A stretch of 38,672 nucleotides of DNA from positions 1-38,672 of the forward strand of contig CALGTK010000327.1 in NCBI GenBank assembly GCA_937904325.1, in the 5' to 3' direction. Every line of letters starts with the position of its first letter. The stretch's first letter is position 1. The notes under the pieces are model-generated. The model was given only the letters and a program-made list of their open reading frames with translations. It was not told the DNA's origin and did not search any database. Below are positions 31,267-38,672 of the stretch, piece after piece. A program made the position numbers and the translations under genes. This stretch comes from an uncultured Planctomyces sp. (lineage in GTDB: Bacteria; Planctomycetota; Planctomycetia; Planctomycetales; Planctomycetaceae).

Positions 31267-34200
31267 TCAGTCCTGATCGTCAAAGACCGCTCTCAACAGG
31301 TTGTCGACGGGAGCGTAGTCGTCCGTCAGGATCAACCCGCGTGATGTTTCAATCATCGAATCCATTTGACCGGTCGTCGTTTTTTTTCCATCGGAAGAGG
31401 TGTGCAGCGTGGCGAACGGCGGCGTGTCCCAATGTTCGCCGTGCGCTGCCAATCTCAGAACGTCGATCTGCTTCATCGAGGCGACGATCACAAACGTGTC
31501 GCGAACATTCGATGGTGTTCCGTGAGCGGTGCTGAACACGTAAACGTTCGGAAAAACTTCACCAAGAGTGACCGTGCAACTACTGAGGAATCTGCCGACT
31601 TCCGTTTTCTTTGAATCCTCAAAAGCCGCCAGCACAGCTTCTTTAAATTTCTGGCTGCCTGGTCCCGAAGCGTCCGCAACAAGACGGTCACACAAGGTTC
31701 CCGGCATGACTCCTCGTATGGCAATTCGGTATTTTCCTCCCTGGTAAGGCAGTACTTCGACGCCACCGTAGTTTTCAGGAGCGAATTTCCAGGCGAGCAT
31801 CAGCCCCGGATCGAGCATCAACTCGCTGGGTATCCCGCTCGAGAAGACCTGCCCCACTGCTTCGTCATCGTTGGATGCTTCACTGGAGTCGTCGCCAACG
31901 GAAGCGATCTGCCCTTCACCGATCGGTGTCAACGGCCAGGCGTCGATCACGTTGATCAGATAAACGCCAGACTCAAGATTCAACAAGGCTTTGATCTTCT
32001 TGTTAAATTCGAGCGTCGTCAGATGCCACGGCACACTGAAATCGTTGAATGCATCGCCGTAGACGAAGTCATATTGCACTGTTGCCTCGCCATTGGATTT
32101 ACGAGCGTCGTTATCTCTCATCAGATCATCAACGACGTTGCGGGCGTCTCCGATCAACGTACGCACGACGGTGTGGCTATCCGGAGGCAAACCCATTTCT
32201 TTCTGAACAGCCAGCTTGACGGCGGGGTCAAGCTCCGCAACATCGATGCGTGACTTGTTGGAGAATTCGCTTTCGATCCATCGGGGAAAGACAAATCCGC
32301 CGCCACCAATAAAGAAAGTACTGACCTGCCGCGACTCAGTCATCAATTGGTCAACTGCCTGCTTCCAGGCGATGCTCTTGCCGATGTCACCAACCGAACA
32401 CAGTCGCGTAACATCTGCGTCATTGAGCACGCGGAAGGCGTTGAGAGATTTGAAACTCGGCTCAAAGGTCAACCGATCTTTAAGGAATTCGTCTGCGTCA
32501 GCCCCCCGCGGAAGTTCGCTCATTTCGACGGAACTAAGTCCACCCCAAAGCGGATCGCGAGTGGCTTCAGCCAGTTCTTCGATTGACAGCCAGAAGTCTC
32601 CATGCGGCGACGCCTTCAGAAGTTGCTCGCGTCGTTGAAGCGTCAGCACACCCTGGATAGTAAGTTCGCCTGATTCGAGGTCAACTTTCGCCCACGCCGG
32701 CAGTCTCGTCGTCAATTCACTAAGTCCATCGAACGGCTCGAGGATAATCGTTGTTTCCCGTGCCCAGCCCGTGGCGACTCGTTCGGTGACCTCGGCGTAA
32801 ATCTTTTCGTACTCGTAGTAGAGCTTTGACGGCTGTTCCGGGTTGAAGTAACTGTGGACGAGTTTGTCGAGTCGCAACTGCCGGACAACTTCGCCGTCTT
32901 CCAGTGTGTCGCTGACATTGACGTACGAGTAGTTGCTTTCGTCGTGGTACTCGTCCGTCTGATCTCCTCGAAGAAAGCAGTAAATGCCCAGCGAATGCAG
33001 GTGGTACCCCAACTCCTCGCCGTGTTCACGCCAGCGATCAATCGTCGCTCGATCGAGTCGCTGCTCGTCGATAATGGCCTCAATCGAGGCTCGGAGCCCT
33101 TCCTTGAAGTGCTCCCTCAAACCGTTGCGGACCCACTTCTTGAATTCTTCCGTTGCTTCCTTATCAAGTGGCGACAGCTTCCCGGAATTTGCACGCTTCA
33201 GCAGCTTTGTCCGCATTGTCTTGTGAAGTTGTTTGCTGTCTTCGTCCTCGTACCAGTCCGCTAAATCCTGAATCGTTTCGTCCCGTTCGGCGTTCCAGTG
33301 GCCGATCTTTTCTCCGATTTCTCCGACCATTCCTGAAGTGACCGAGGCCGCAGCCGTTGTCACAACCAGAAACTGCAACCAGCCAAAGCACACGGCTGTG
33401 CGAAACAAAATCTGCTTTGACGAAACCGCAACGCCGAGCAAAGCCAGAAGCGCGGCAGTACCGCCGATAATCATGCGAGTTCCGAACACATCGATCAGCC
33501 AGAAGCCGGTCAGGAATGTTCCGACGATCGAGCCGAACGCTCCCCATGCGTAAACGTTGCCGACAGTGCTGCCCGTGTACTCACTTCGGTCGAGCGCAAT
33601 GCTGGCCACAACGGGTGAGATCGTGCCCAGTGCCAAAGCCGGCAGGAAGAACATTTCAGCGACGGTCAAGAATACCCACATCGGCCAGTCAACGTCGTCT
33701 GGACGAGTTCTTCCGGCAGCAAGTTGGTCAAGCCATAACACACTCAAGCTGGCAATGCTGGCGAGCAAAAATAGTCGGCCGAGAACCTTTTCGCGATCCA
33801 TGCGATCGGCTATCCACCCTCCGAGAAAATTGCCAATCGTAATTCCGGCAAGCACGACCCCGATGACCGACGTCCAGGTGTAAAGCGAACTACCAACGTG
33901 CTTGGCAATCAGCCGAGAAGCCGTCAGTTCGAGAACCATCACACAGACACTGGAAACAAACACAATCAGGTTGCACGCCATCGGGTTCAGCACGGCAGCC
34001 TGCTTCTTCCGCCGCATCGAAGACTTCTTCGAAATCGTTACCCGAGGCGGATCGACTTTTTCAACACGGTGCCATTCCGGGCCAGCCGTTTCCCAGGACT
34101 CAGACGGATTCAAGAGGGAATACTCTTCGCCGGTTGGCACAGCGGCAGTCTGCGAATCTATTTTGATGTCCGAATCGTACGGCCTGATCGCTGGCGAGTT

Positions 34201-34302
34201 CTCATCGCCGGACTCAGGCTTCAGTGGCATCGTGTTCGGCTCGGCGTCGCTGCTCGAACCAGCGTCGTCTTCTGACGGCAAGTCGACATCGGAATCAGTC
34301 AT
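31267..34302 (-). CDS. Membrane (MFS-like) protein fused to a spermidine-synthase-like domain
   Basis: From ATG 34300-34302 the protein has 1011 residues. After a polar, acidic N-terminus (about 1-100), roughly eight hydrophobic helices follow (about 108-330), with the typical opening VMVLELTASRLIAKHVGSSL and GGWIADRMDREKVLGRL. A large hydrophilic insertion (about 330-690) separates this from a Rossmann-like SAM/dcSAM domain: STFFIGGGGFVFPRWIE, VAELDPAVK, IGDAR, then YDFVYGDAFNDFSVPWHL. The ending ILTDDYAPVDNLL matches spermidine-synthase-like proteins. True aminopropyltransferase activity is doubtful; such fusions are common in planctomycetes and related bacteria with unknown substrates. The frame extends upstream to a GTG at 34399-34401 (33 more residues), less likely than the ATG. 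Confidence 0.82.
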   Translation of the reverse strand: MTDSDVDLPSEDDAGSSSDAEPNTMPLKPESGDENSPAIRPYDSDIKIDSQTAAVPTGEEYSLLNPSESWETAGPEWHRVEKVDPPRVTISKKSSMRRKKQAAVLNPMACNLIVFVSSVCVMVLELTASRLIAKHVGSSLYTWTSVIGVVLAGITIGNFLGGWIADRMDREKVLGRLFLLASIASLSVLWLDQLAAGRTRPDDVDWPMWVFLTVAEMFFLPALALGTISPVVASIALDRSEYTGSTVGNVYAWGAFGSIVGTFLTGFWLIDVFGTRMIIGGTAALLALLGVAVSSKQILFRTAVCFGWLQFLVVTTAAASVTSGMVGEIGEKIGHWNAERDETIQDLADWYEDEDSKQLHKTMRTKLLKRANSGKLSPLDKEATEEFKKWVRNGLREHFKEGLRASIEAIIDEQRLDRATIDRWREHGEELGYHLHSLGIYCFLRGDQTDEYHDESNYSYVNVSDTLEDGEVVRQLRLDKLVHSYFNPEQPSKLYYEYEKIYAEVTERVATGWARETTIILEPFDGLSELTTRLPAWAKVDLESGELTIQGVLTLQRREQLLKASPHGDFWLSIEELAEATRDPLWGGLSSVEMSELPRGADADEFLKDRLTFEPSFKSLNAFRVLNDADVTRLCSVGDIGKSIAWKQAVDQLMTESRQVSTFFIGGGGFVFPRWIESEFSNKSRIDVAELDPAVKLAVQKEMGLPPDSHTVVRTLIGDARNVVDDLMRDNDARKSNGEATVQYDFVYGDAFNDFSVPWHLTTLEFNKKIKALLNLESGVYLINVIDAWPLTPIGEGQIASVGDDSSEASNDDEAVGQVFSSGIPSELMLDPGLMLAWKFAPENYGGVEVLPYQGGKYRIAIRGVMPGTLCDRLVADASGPGSQKFKEAVLAAFEDSKKTEVGRFLSSCTVTLGEVFPNVYVFSTAHGTPSNVRDTFVIVASMKQIDVLRLAAHGEHWDTPPFATLHTSSDGKKTTTGQMDSMIETSRGLILTDDYAPVDNLLRAVFDDQD

Positions 34303-34627
34303 GAGTGGGTCCGGAAGTTGAGTCCGCGGGGTGATTTCGTGGGCGGGAACACCGATCAGTCGAGCATACCACCCTGTACAATCCGACGCTCGCTCAAACA
34401 CCCTGCATAGTCGGGCAGCAAACGGTCAGTCACTTCAGTCACTTCAGTCACTGGTCATCAACCGCGGATTACGCGGATAAGTTCGGACAAGTGCTCGACA
34501 TTTCCAAACTTTAATAAACACAACGGGACACGAATACAGACACGTTAAATCTACAGTAATTCACTTATTCTTTGTGTCCGTCCATCGAGAGCTGTCGGCA
34601 GAACCAGAACGGCGATTCCAGAAAGTT
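34303..34627. other. Intergenic stretch with short repeats
   Basis: No gene is seen. It should include the promoter of the leftward fusion gene. It holds three tandem copies of the 9-mer CAGTCACTT (34427-34452, the last ending in G) and a small dyad CCGCG-GATTA-CGCGG (34462-34476). The remaining 150 bases are AT-richer and featureless by eye. Confidence 0.5.
34427..34452. repeat. Three tandem 9-bp repeats (CAGTCACTT)
   Basis: Two exact copies of CAGTCACTT are followed by a third with the last base changed. Too short and too few for CRISPR; may be a simple-sequence expansion or protein-binding sites near the fusion gene promoter. Confidence 0.7.
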
Positions 34628-34725
34628 GCCAGCGTACACTACATCGTTTGGCCAAACAGGATTTCGGCGAGGAAGCTGGGGTTCCAGCCGACCATGCGTC
34701 GCTTCATGACGAGGCTGTGCTTTCT
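34628..34725 (-). mobile_element. Solo end of an ISAs1-type element
   Basis: About 98 bases match 38206-38303 with only four or so differences, ending abruptly on both sides. The matched part covers the last codons of the transposase and the short non-coding end of the IS (the shared left edge is GCCAGCG). In the transposase frame it reads KRRMVGWNPSFLAEILFGQTM before the stop. It is therefore a remnant left by deletion or recombination, in the same orientation as the copy at the right edge. Confidence 0.8.
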
Positions 34726-34772
34726 TAGTCGACGGGATGATGGAGAAATTCAACATCCTCTGAGGCGACTGA

Positions 34773-34970
34773 CCGAATCCGGTCGCAGAAGCCCTGTCAG
34801 GGCTTCCAGGTGTGGAGAAAGCCAGCTCAAAATGGCCCGATAATTTTGTGCATGTCACCTACGATCCGGCGAAACTCGATCACGAAACAATGCTGGAACT
34901 GATTCATCTGCAAGGTATTGAGGCGACCGTCTACCAGGCAGATTGCGTGAGTCGGCCCCGACTAGATTGA
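34773..34970 (+). pseudogene. 5'-truncated heavy-metal-associated (HMA) domain fragment
   Basis: A 65-codon frame between TGA 34770-34772 and TGA 34968-34970 with no start at its head. It reads like the second half of an HMA metal-binding domain: VAEALSGLPGVEKAS, then NFVHVTYDPAKLDHETMLEL, then IEATVYQADC. The N-terminal part that should carry the metal-binding CxxC is missing, and the solo ISAs1 end lies only 47 bases upstream. Probably the tail of a copper/mercury-type carrier or exporter gene destroyed by IS activity. A very short, degenerate intact gene cannot be excluded. Confidence 0.6.
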
Positions 34971-35138
34971 GCATTTGACGATGCCGCATGTTTTCGCTGG
35001 TGACGGCCTGTCCGAAATCAATGCGTCGCGAGGATCGATCGGTTTGCGATGTGGGTGGTGGCACTGAAGTTCGCCTGGAAACTTCGACTCTCTCTGTTTG
35101 CAAATACGGAACGGGTTGCCCTGCGGGCCGGACGCGGG

Positions 35139-36350
35139 CTACTTCATCGAGGCTTGATCTACGGCCAGCAACGATACCAGCAAGCTAGCCATCCGGTGGA
35201 TTTCCGACTCGGGTATCTCTCCGTAGAGCGGAAGAAAGATGGCCGATTTCAGCAATGTTCGGGCGGTTTCCGGAGCTGCTTCCGGGCGACCGTCGGTTGC
35301 CTCGACAGGCTGCATGGAACTGTCGGCGGTCGAGTCGAAGCCCGCTTCGCGCAGACCAGCAACGATGCGTGGAGGATCGTCGACTCGCAGCGGGAAGACC
35401 CAGTACGAATGCGCGCTGGCTGCAGTTCCGGGGCAATGCTCGAGTGGGAGGAGGCTTGCCAGCAGAGCACCTCGCGCGGCGCGGCGATCAAGGTCCTCGT
35501 TGCGGTAACTGCGGAGACGACGGGCGATGAGGCGCAGAAGCGGGAAGGATGGTTGCTCACGGAGGCTCGCGAAGAATTCGTCTTCGGGGAAGTTCCGGAT
35601 GGAACCGTTGAGCACTTCGTCAAAGTCCTTGCCGAGCAACCGGCATGCGCGGACAAAAATCCCAAACGCCAACTTGCCTCCGAGAATTTTCAGCAGTGTG
35701 TAAAACAGAACACGTTTCAGAAAGAACCATCGTGACTGCACGGGGTAGGCCGCCTGTAGTTCTCTCATCCGGGCGAGCAGTGATTCGTCTTTGATTCGAA
35801 AGACGCCGCCCCCGAGGGCCGTTGCTGTTTTGATCGGGCCGAAGCTGAACATCGACACGTCGGCCTCATCGTGCCCTTTGTAACGGTCACCCTCGAATGC
35901 CTGGGCACAGTCCTCGATCAGAACCAGATCGTGCTGCCGCGCGAACTCGACGAACGGAGCCAGACCGAAGCGGCCGCCGAACAACTGCGCGACAAGGATC
36001 GCTCTTGTTTTTTCTGCGACGAGTTGTGCGAGCAGTTCGACGCGTGGCGAGACACCTTCGTCGTGCAGGTCGATCGGAACCGCGACCAGACCGTGATGTT
36101 CGATGATGCGGACCATGTCGGGAATCGTGAGGGCCGAGATCAGGACCTCACTGCCGGGCGGAAGTTCCAGCGCCTTCAGGGCAAGATCGAGTCCACTGCG
36201 GACGGAGAGACATGCGAACGCGCGACCATCGGTCGACCAGGCAGCTTCGGCCACGTCACTCGCCGACGACCGGGAACCGGGCCACACGCAGTTGAAGCGA
36301 GCACTCAGCAGGTCAAGCCAGCCAATGTCAATTCTCTTGCGAACCCACAT
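35139..36350 (-). CDS. DegT/DnrJ/EryC1/StrS-family PLP aminotransferase
   Basis: A 403-residue PLP enzyme of the sugar-aminotransferase family. Key parts: FACLSVRSGLDLALKAL (45-61, cofactor-phosphate region), EVLISALTIPDMVRIIEHHG (68-87), LVLIEDCAQAFEGDRYKG (142-159, with Asp147 for the PLP pyridine) and MFSFGPIKTATALGGG (167-182, Schiff-base K174). These enzymes usually aminate keto-sugar nucleotides for surface glycans, antibiotics or lipids. The ATG lies inside the 3' end of the FAD oxidase gene (23-base overlap), so the two are translated together and probably act in one pathway: the oxidase could make the ketone that this enzyme aminates. Flanked by ISAs1 material on both sides. Confidence 0.9.
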   Translation of the reverse strand: MWVRKRIDIGWLDLLSARFNCVWPGSRSSASDVAEAAWSTDGRAFACLSVRSGLDLALKALELPPGSEVLISALTIPDMVRIIEHHGLVAVPIDLHDEGVSPRVELLAQLVAEKTRAILVAQLFGGRFGLAPFVEFARQHDLVLIEDCAQAFEGDRYKGHDEADVSMFSFGPIKTATALGGGVFRIKDESLLARMRELQAAYPVQSRWFFLKRVLFYTLLKILGGKLAFGIFVRACRLLGKDFDEVLNGSIRNFPEDEFFASLREQPSFPLLRLIARRLRSYRNEDLDRRAARGALLASLLPLEHCPGTAASAHSYWVFPLRVDDPPRIVAGLREAGFDSTADSSMQPVEATDGRPEAAPETARTLLKSAIFLPLYGEIPESEIHRMASLLVSLLAVDQASMK

Positions 36351-37875
36351 TGGCTTCTCCGTACTTCAGGTAAAAGCGGTTTTGAAACAGCTCGCCAGGG
36401 TCGTGCTCGCGTTTTTTTTCGAAGAATTCTCGGGCCATCGGGTAGACCGAATGAAACTGCTCGGGCGTGGCGTGCAGCCGGTATGGCAGGTAGTAACGGC
36501 CGCCGATCGCCGATGCGGCATCGATCATTCGGCGAGTCAGCTTCCGCATCGCGGCCTCACCGTCGTCCGTTCGCTTCTGATTAAACAGCATGACGAGAGC
36601 CAGCATCGGACCATCGGCGTACCGCAGGAATGTGTCCTCGTCTTCATCGATGTGCCGCACCGTGACGTTCAGGAGATTACCGTTTTCATCCGGAATGATT
36701 TCCCGGAGCTTTTCGACCAACAGCTCGATGCGATCTTCGGGAACGAAGTATTCGTGCAGAATGTCCGTCGAGTCGGCCTGACGGTTTTCGTAAATCTCCA
36801 CGCCTTCGTTGAGCAGCTGATTTCGGGAAAACGCTTTCTCGCGAATCTGAGACTGCAGCTTCGTCTCCGCGGCCCAGCGGAGTCGCTTGCCGTAATCGCT
36901 GTCGACCGAGCCGCGAAAAACCGTCCGCCGAATCCCAACGAGGCCCAGTTCTCCCAGCGGCGGGATCGCTGCCTGCGGATCAGGATCCTCCGCAAGCACG
37001 TTCAGAATCACGTCCTGCAGAAACCGATCAGGGTCGACGTTCATCCGCGCGTAAACCATTGCGGCGTCGGACCGCGGCCCGACTTTCTGCTTGTAAGTCG
37101 ACATCGCTTCCCTCGCGGGGATGACATAACTGGTAAGCAGGTAGCGGCGATTCTTTTCCACGCGAAGTTCAGCATCGAGGATGATGCCGAACAGCCCATA
37201 GCCGCCCAGGACAAGCGAGAACAGCTCGACGTTTTCATCGCGGCTGCACCTGACAATCGCGCCGTCCGCCTTCATGAGCCGAAATGACTCCACGGTGGAT
37301 GCAATCGGCGGTCGGCCATGCTGCCAGCCGTGACAGTTCACGCTGATCGAGCCGCCCACTGAAAAGGAATTGTTCGACTGCATGACGGATACCGATCGGC
37401 CACCTGCATCGAGAAACGGAATGATGTCGCTCCAGAGTGCCCCGGACCCAACCCGCAGGATTTCCCGCTCCTCGTCGAGCACCATTTGATTGAGCGGCAG
37501 CATATTGATCAAAAGGCCGCCTGGATAAATCGTGTGGCCACCCATGCTGTGCCGGGCACCTGCGATTGAAACTCGCAAACCATCGCGGCGGGCTCGCGCC
37601 AGCAGTTCCGCCAGCTGATCTTCCGCTCGGTCAATCTCGACCGGAACATCGACGACTTCCGCAACAGGTGTCTGGTTGAGCCGGCTGGCATCGTCAACCT
37701 GGCCTGGTGGAACGATTTCAACATCGGTTGAGTCGTTCCAGGCCGTCGACAGCAGGTGCCACGTCGGTCGGGCGACAGAGACTGCTGCGATCACAGCCAG
37801 AACTGCGATGACTCGCTTCCCCCTTCGTTTCCGTGAAGGCGTGTCCTGTTTTGAAGTCTCTTCCTGGGTGGGCAT
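36328..37875 (-). CDS. FAD-linked oxidase (PCMH/FAD_binding_4 type) with N-terminal membrane anchor
   Basis: A 515-residue protein. A basic start (SRKRRGKR) and a hydrophobic segment (about 22-38) form an anchor or signal. The FAD-binding PCMH domain (about 75-245) has VSIAGARHSMGGHTIYPGGL (102-121), SNNSFSVGGSISVNCHGW (split, about 166-183) and VLGGYGLFGIILDAELRV (about 217-234). The C-terminal half ends with GGRYYLPYRLHATPEQF and RFYLKYG, as in aldonolactone oxidase and DprE1-like enzymes. DprE1 makes a keto-sugar lipid, which would suit the aminotransferase that follows, but this is inference. The start ATG has no strong ribosome binding site. A long antisense open frame (36103-37287) is a shadow of this gene. 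Confidence 0.88.
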   Translation of the reverse strand: MPTQEETSKQDTPSRKRRGKRVIAVLAVIAAVSVARPTWHLLSTAWNDSTDVEIVPPGQVDDASRLNQTPVAEVVDVPVEIDRAEDQLAELLARARRDGLRVSIAGARHSMGGHTIYPGGLLINMLPLNQMVLDEEREILRVGSGALWSDIIPFLDAGGRSVSVMQSNNSFSVGGSISVNCHGWQHGRPPIASTVESFRLMKADGAIVRCSRDENVELFSLVLGGYGLFGIILDAELRVEKNRRYLLTSYVIPAREAMSTYKQKVGPRSDAAMVYARMNVDPDRFLQDVILNVLAEDPDPQAAIPPLGELGLVGIRRTVFRGSVDSDYGKRLRWAAETKLQSQIREKAFSRNQLLNEGVEIYENRQADSTDILHEYFVPEDRIELLVEKLREIIPDENGNLLNVTVRHIDEDEDTFLRYADGPMLALVMLFNQKRTDDGEAAMRKLTRRMIDAASAIGGRYYLPYRLHATPEQFHSVYPMAREFFEKKREHDPGELFQNRFYLKYGEANVGSQEN

Positions 37876-38205
37876 ATCAAACCGCGGGGAGCCGCGTTAG
37901 GCGAGTAGGAATTTTCGATTCAGCAGCACCTGTTGGCTTCAATTAAAACAGTTTTTCACTCGGGAAACAGGGTTTTTCTTTCCGGCGAGCGGAGTTGGCG
38001 TGGCACGTATTGCGAGAAGAGAGAGCCCGCCGCCGTCCACATCTTTGACCGAGAATCCCAACGGAGCCGCCGCCCGGCTGAAGCCTCGCCCTCTCGGTCC
38101 TGCTTAGCAACTCGTAACGCGCCATTCCCTACTTATATATATACACGCGAGAGTCGCGAACTCACCGCGAAATTGGAAGGATTTTGAGAATAGTATGAGG
38201 TCAAG
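37876..38205. other. Intergenic stretch between FAD oxidase and IS element
   Basis: No gene is supported. It should contain the promoter of the FAD oxidase/aminotransferase pair, read leftward. An AT-rich TATATATATA tract at about 38136-38145 is the most promoter-like piece. A start-less minus-strand frame across 37960-38100 looks protein-like (EGEASAGRR, then SKMWTAAGSLFSQYVPRQL), but no family is recognised; it may be a dispersed repeat. Confidence 0.4.
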
Positions 38206-38672
38206 GCCAGCGCACACTACATCGTTTGGCCAAACAGGATTTCGGCGAGGAAGCTGGGGTTCCAGCCGGCCATGCGTCGCTTCATGACGAGGCTTTGCTT
38301 TTTGCCGGAGCGTTGTTTGAGCAGACCCAGGGTGAATCGACGGAGCCAGGCCAGGTTCTCGGCGGCGTGTCGGTCTCGTGTTCGACTTTCGTCCTCGCGT
38401 AACGTCATATCCAGGCTCCAGTGGCACGTATTCTCGATACCCCAGTGGCCGCGAACTGACCAGGCGAAGACTTTCACGTTGCGCTTCAGACTCGAAATGT
38501 AATACTGCACGTCGCCGCTTTCGATGCCACCGGTCTCGCGCATGCGAATGACCAGGCCGAGCGTGCGCAGGCCCTTCCACTTCTTCAGGCCACGCAGCGG
38601 CGGCGGCACGTTCACCTGGTAATACCACCGTTGCTCGATGCGGCCATGACGCGTCTCGCTCGTTTTGTGACG
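38206..38672 (-). mobile_element. ISAs1-family insertion sequence, partial (cut by window edge)
   Basis: The element's transposase-3' end lies at about 38206, set by the edge of the homology with 34628-34725. The rest, including the other end, lies beyond the window. Terminal inverted repeats and target duplication therefore cannot be checked. Confidence 0.75.
38217..38672 (-). CDS. ISAs1-family transposase, C-terminal part
   Basis: The minus-strand frame enters from the right edge and ends with TAG at 38217-38219; 151 codons are visible. Family hallmarks: HGRIEQRWYY at the entry, YYISSLKRNVKVFAWSVRGH, then WGIENTCHWSLDMTLREDES with the last acidic residue of the DDE catalytic triad (E of GIEN), followed by HAAENLAWLRRFTLGLL. 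These match the DDE domain of ISAs1 transposases. The visible portion has no frameshift or stop, so the element may be intact. Confidence 0.9.
   Translation of the reverse strand, partial: RHKTSETRHGRIEQRWYYQVNVPPPLRGLKKWKGLRTLGLVIRMRETGGIESGDVQYYISSLKRNVKVFAWSVRGHWGIENTCHWSLDMTLREDESRTRDRHAAENLAWLRRFTLGLLKQRSGKKQSLVMKRRMAGWNPSFLAEILFGQTM

Noticed and set aside
34427-34476. CRISPR-like tandem repeats
   Set aside because: The repeats are 9 bases with no spacers and only three copies; no cas genes are present.
36103-37287. Plus-strand open frame (394 codons)
   Set aside because: It is antisense to the FAD oxidase and aminotransferase genes; the sense frames carry clear motifs, this one none.
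38002-38014. Sigma-54-like promoter (TGGCACGTATTGC)
   Set aside because: The spacing between the GG and GC elements is two bases too short for a working -24/-12 promoter.
37960-38110. Possible structured RNA or tRNA
   Set aside because: No cloverleaf or T-loop (GGTTCRA-type) sequence could be formed; GC-rich pairing was only local.

Overview
The window looks like a chromosomal segment of a planctomycete. This rests on gene content and architecture, not on a marker gene: a Gly-rich secreted/beta-barrel-type protein, a DUF1080 protein with a planctomycete-type C-terminal domain, an isochorismatase-ThuA fusion, a Gfo/Idh/MocA oxidoreductase, a membrane/spermidine-synthase fusion of about 1000 residues, and generous intergenic spacing. 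No rRNA, tRNA or CRISPR array was recognised.

Layout. 1-1193 (-): secreted Gly-rich protein running off the left edge. 1194-2740: mostly unassigned, with one possible small membrane protein. 2741-7223: TrkH/KtrB-type K+ channel subunit (-), SAMHD1-like HD phosphohydrolase (+), Gfo/Idh/MocA oxidoreductase (-). 7224-7831: possibly decayed DNA. 7832-11195: divergent pair of a DUF1080 protein (-) and an exported isochorismatase-ThuA fusion (+); with the oxidoreductase this suggests oxidative (3-keto) carbohydrate metabolism. 11362-16923 (+): class-B DnaJ, small membrane protein, Nramp-like transporter lacking the usual metal ligands, CBS-pair protein, asparagine-synthase-like protein without the N-terminal Cys. 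16937-17248 (-): start-less remnant of an RTX-repeat gene. 17271-22424 (-): compact mreB-mreC-mreD-mrdA cell-elongation operon, complete with PBP2 catalytic motifs. 22703-25024 (+), divergent from mreB: one protein joining two cyclic-nucleotide-binding domains, a C39 peptidase and an ABC ATPase with no transmembrane domain, the most unusual gene here. 25126-31194 (+): acyl-CoA synthetase, enoyl-CoA hydratase-like protein, small membrane protein, CNT nucleoside transporter, hemL, then a hairpin plus T-tract. 31267-34302 (-): membrane/spermidine-synthase-like fusion.

The right end (34300-38672) is a patchwork. An ISAs1-type transposase runs off the right edge, and a 98-bp solo copy of the same IS end lies at 34628-34725 in the same orientation. 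Just inside the solo end is a 5'-truncated heavy-metal-associated (HMA) domain fragment. Between the two IS copies is an overlapping gene pair, an FAD-linked oxidase and a DegT-type aminotransferase (-). This suggests IS-mediated rearrangement with loss of part of a metal-binding gene.

All functions are inferred by reading translated motifs by eye. No database search, structure prediction or GC/codon statistic was run.
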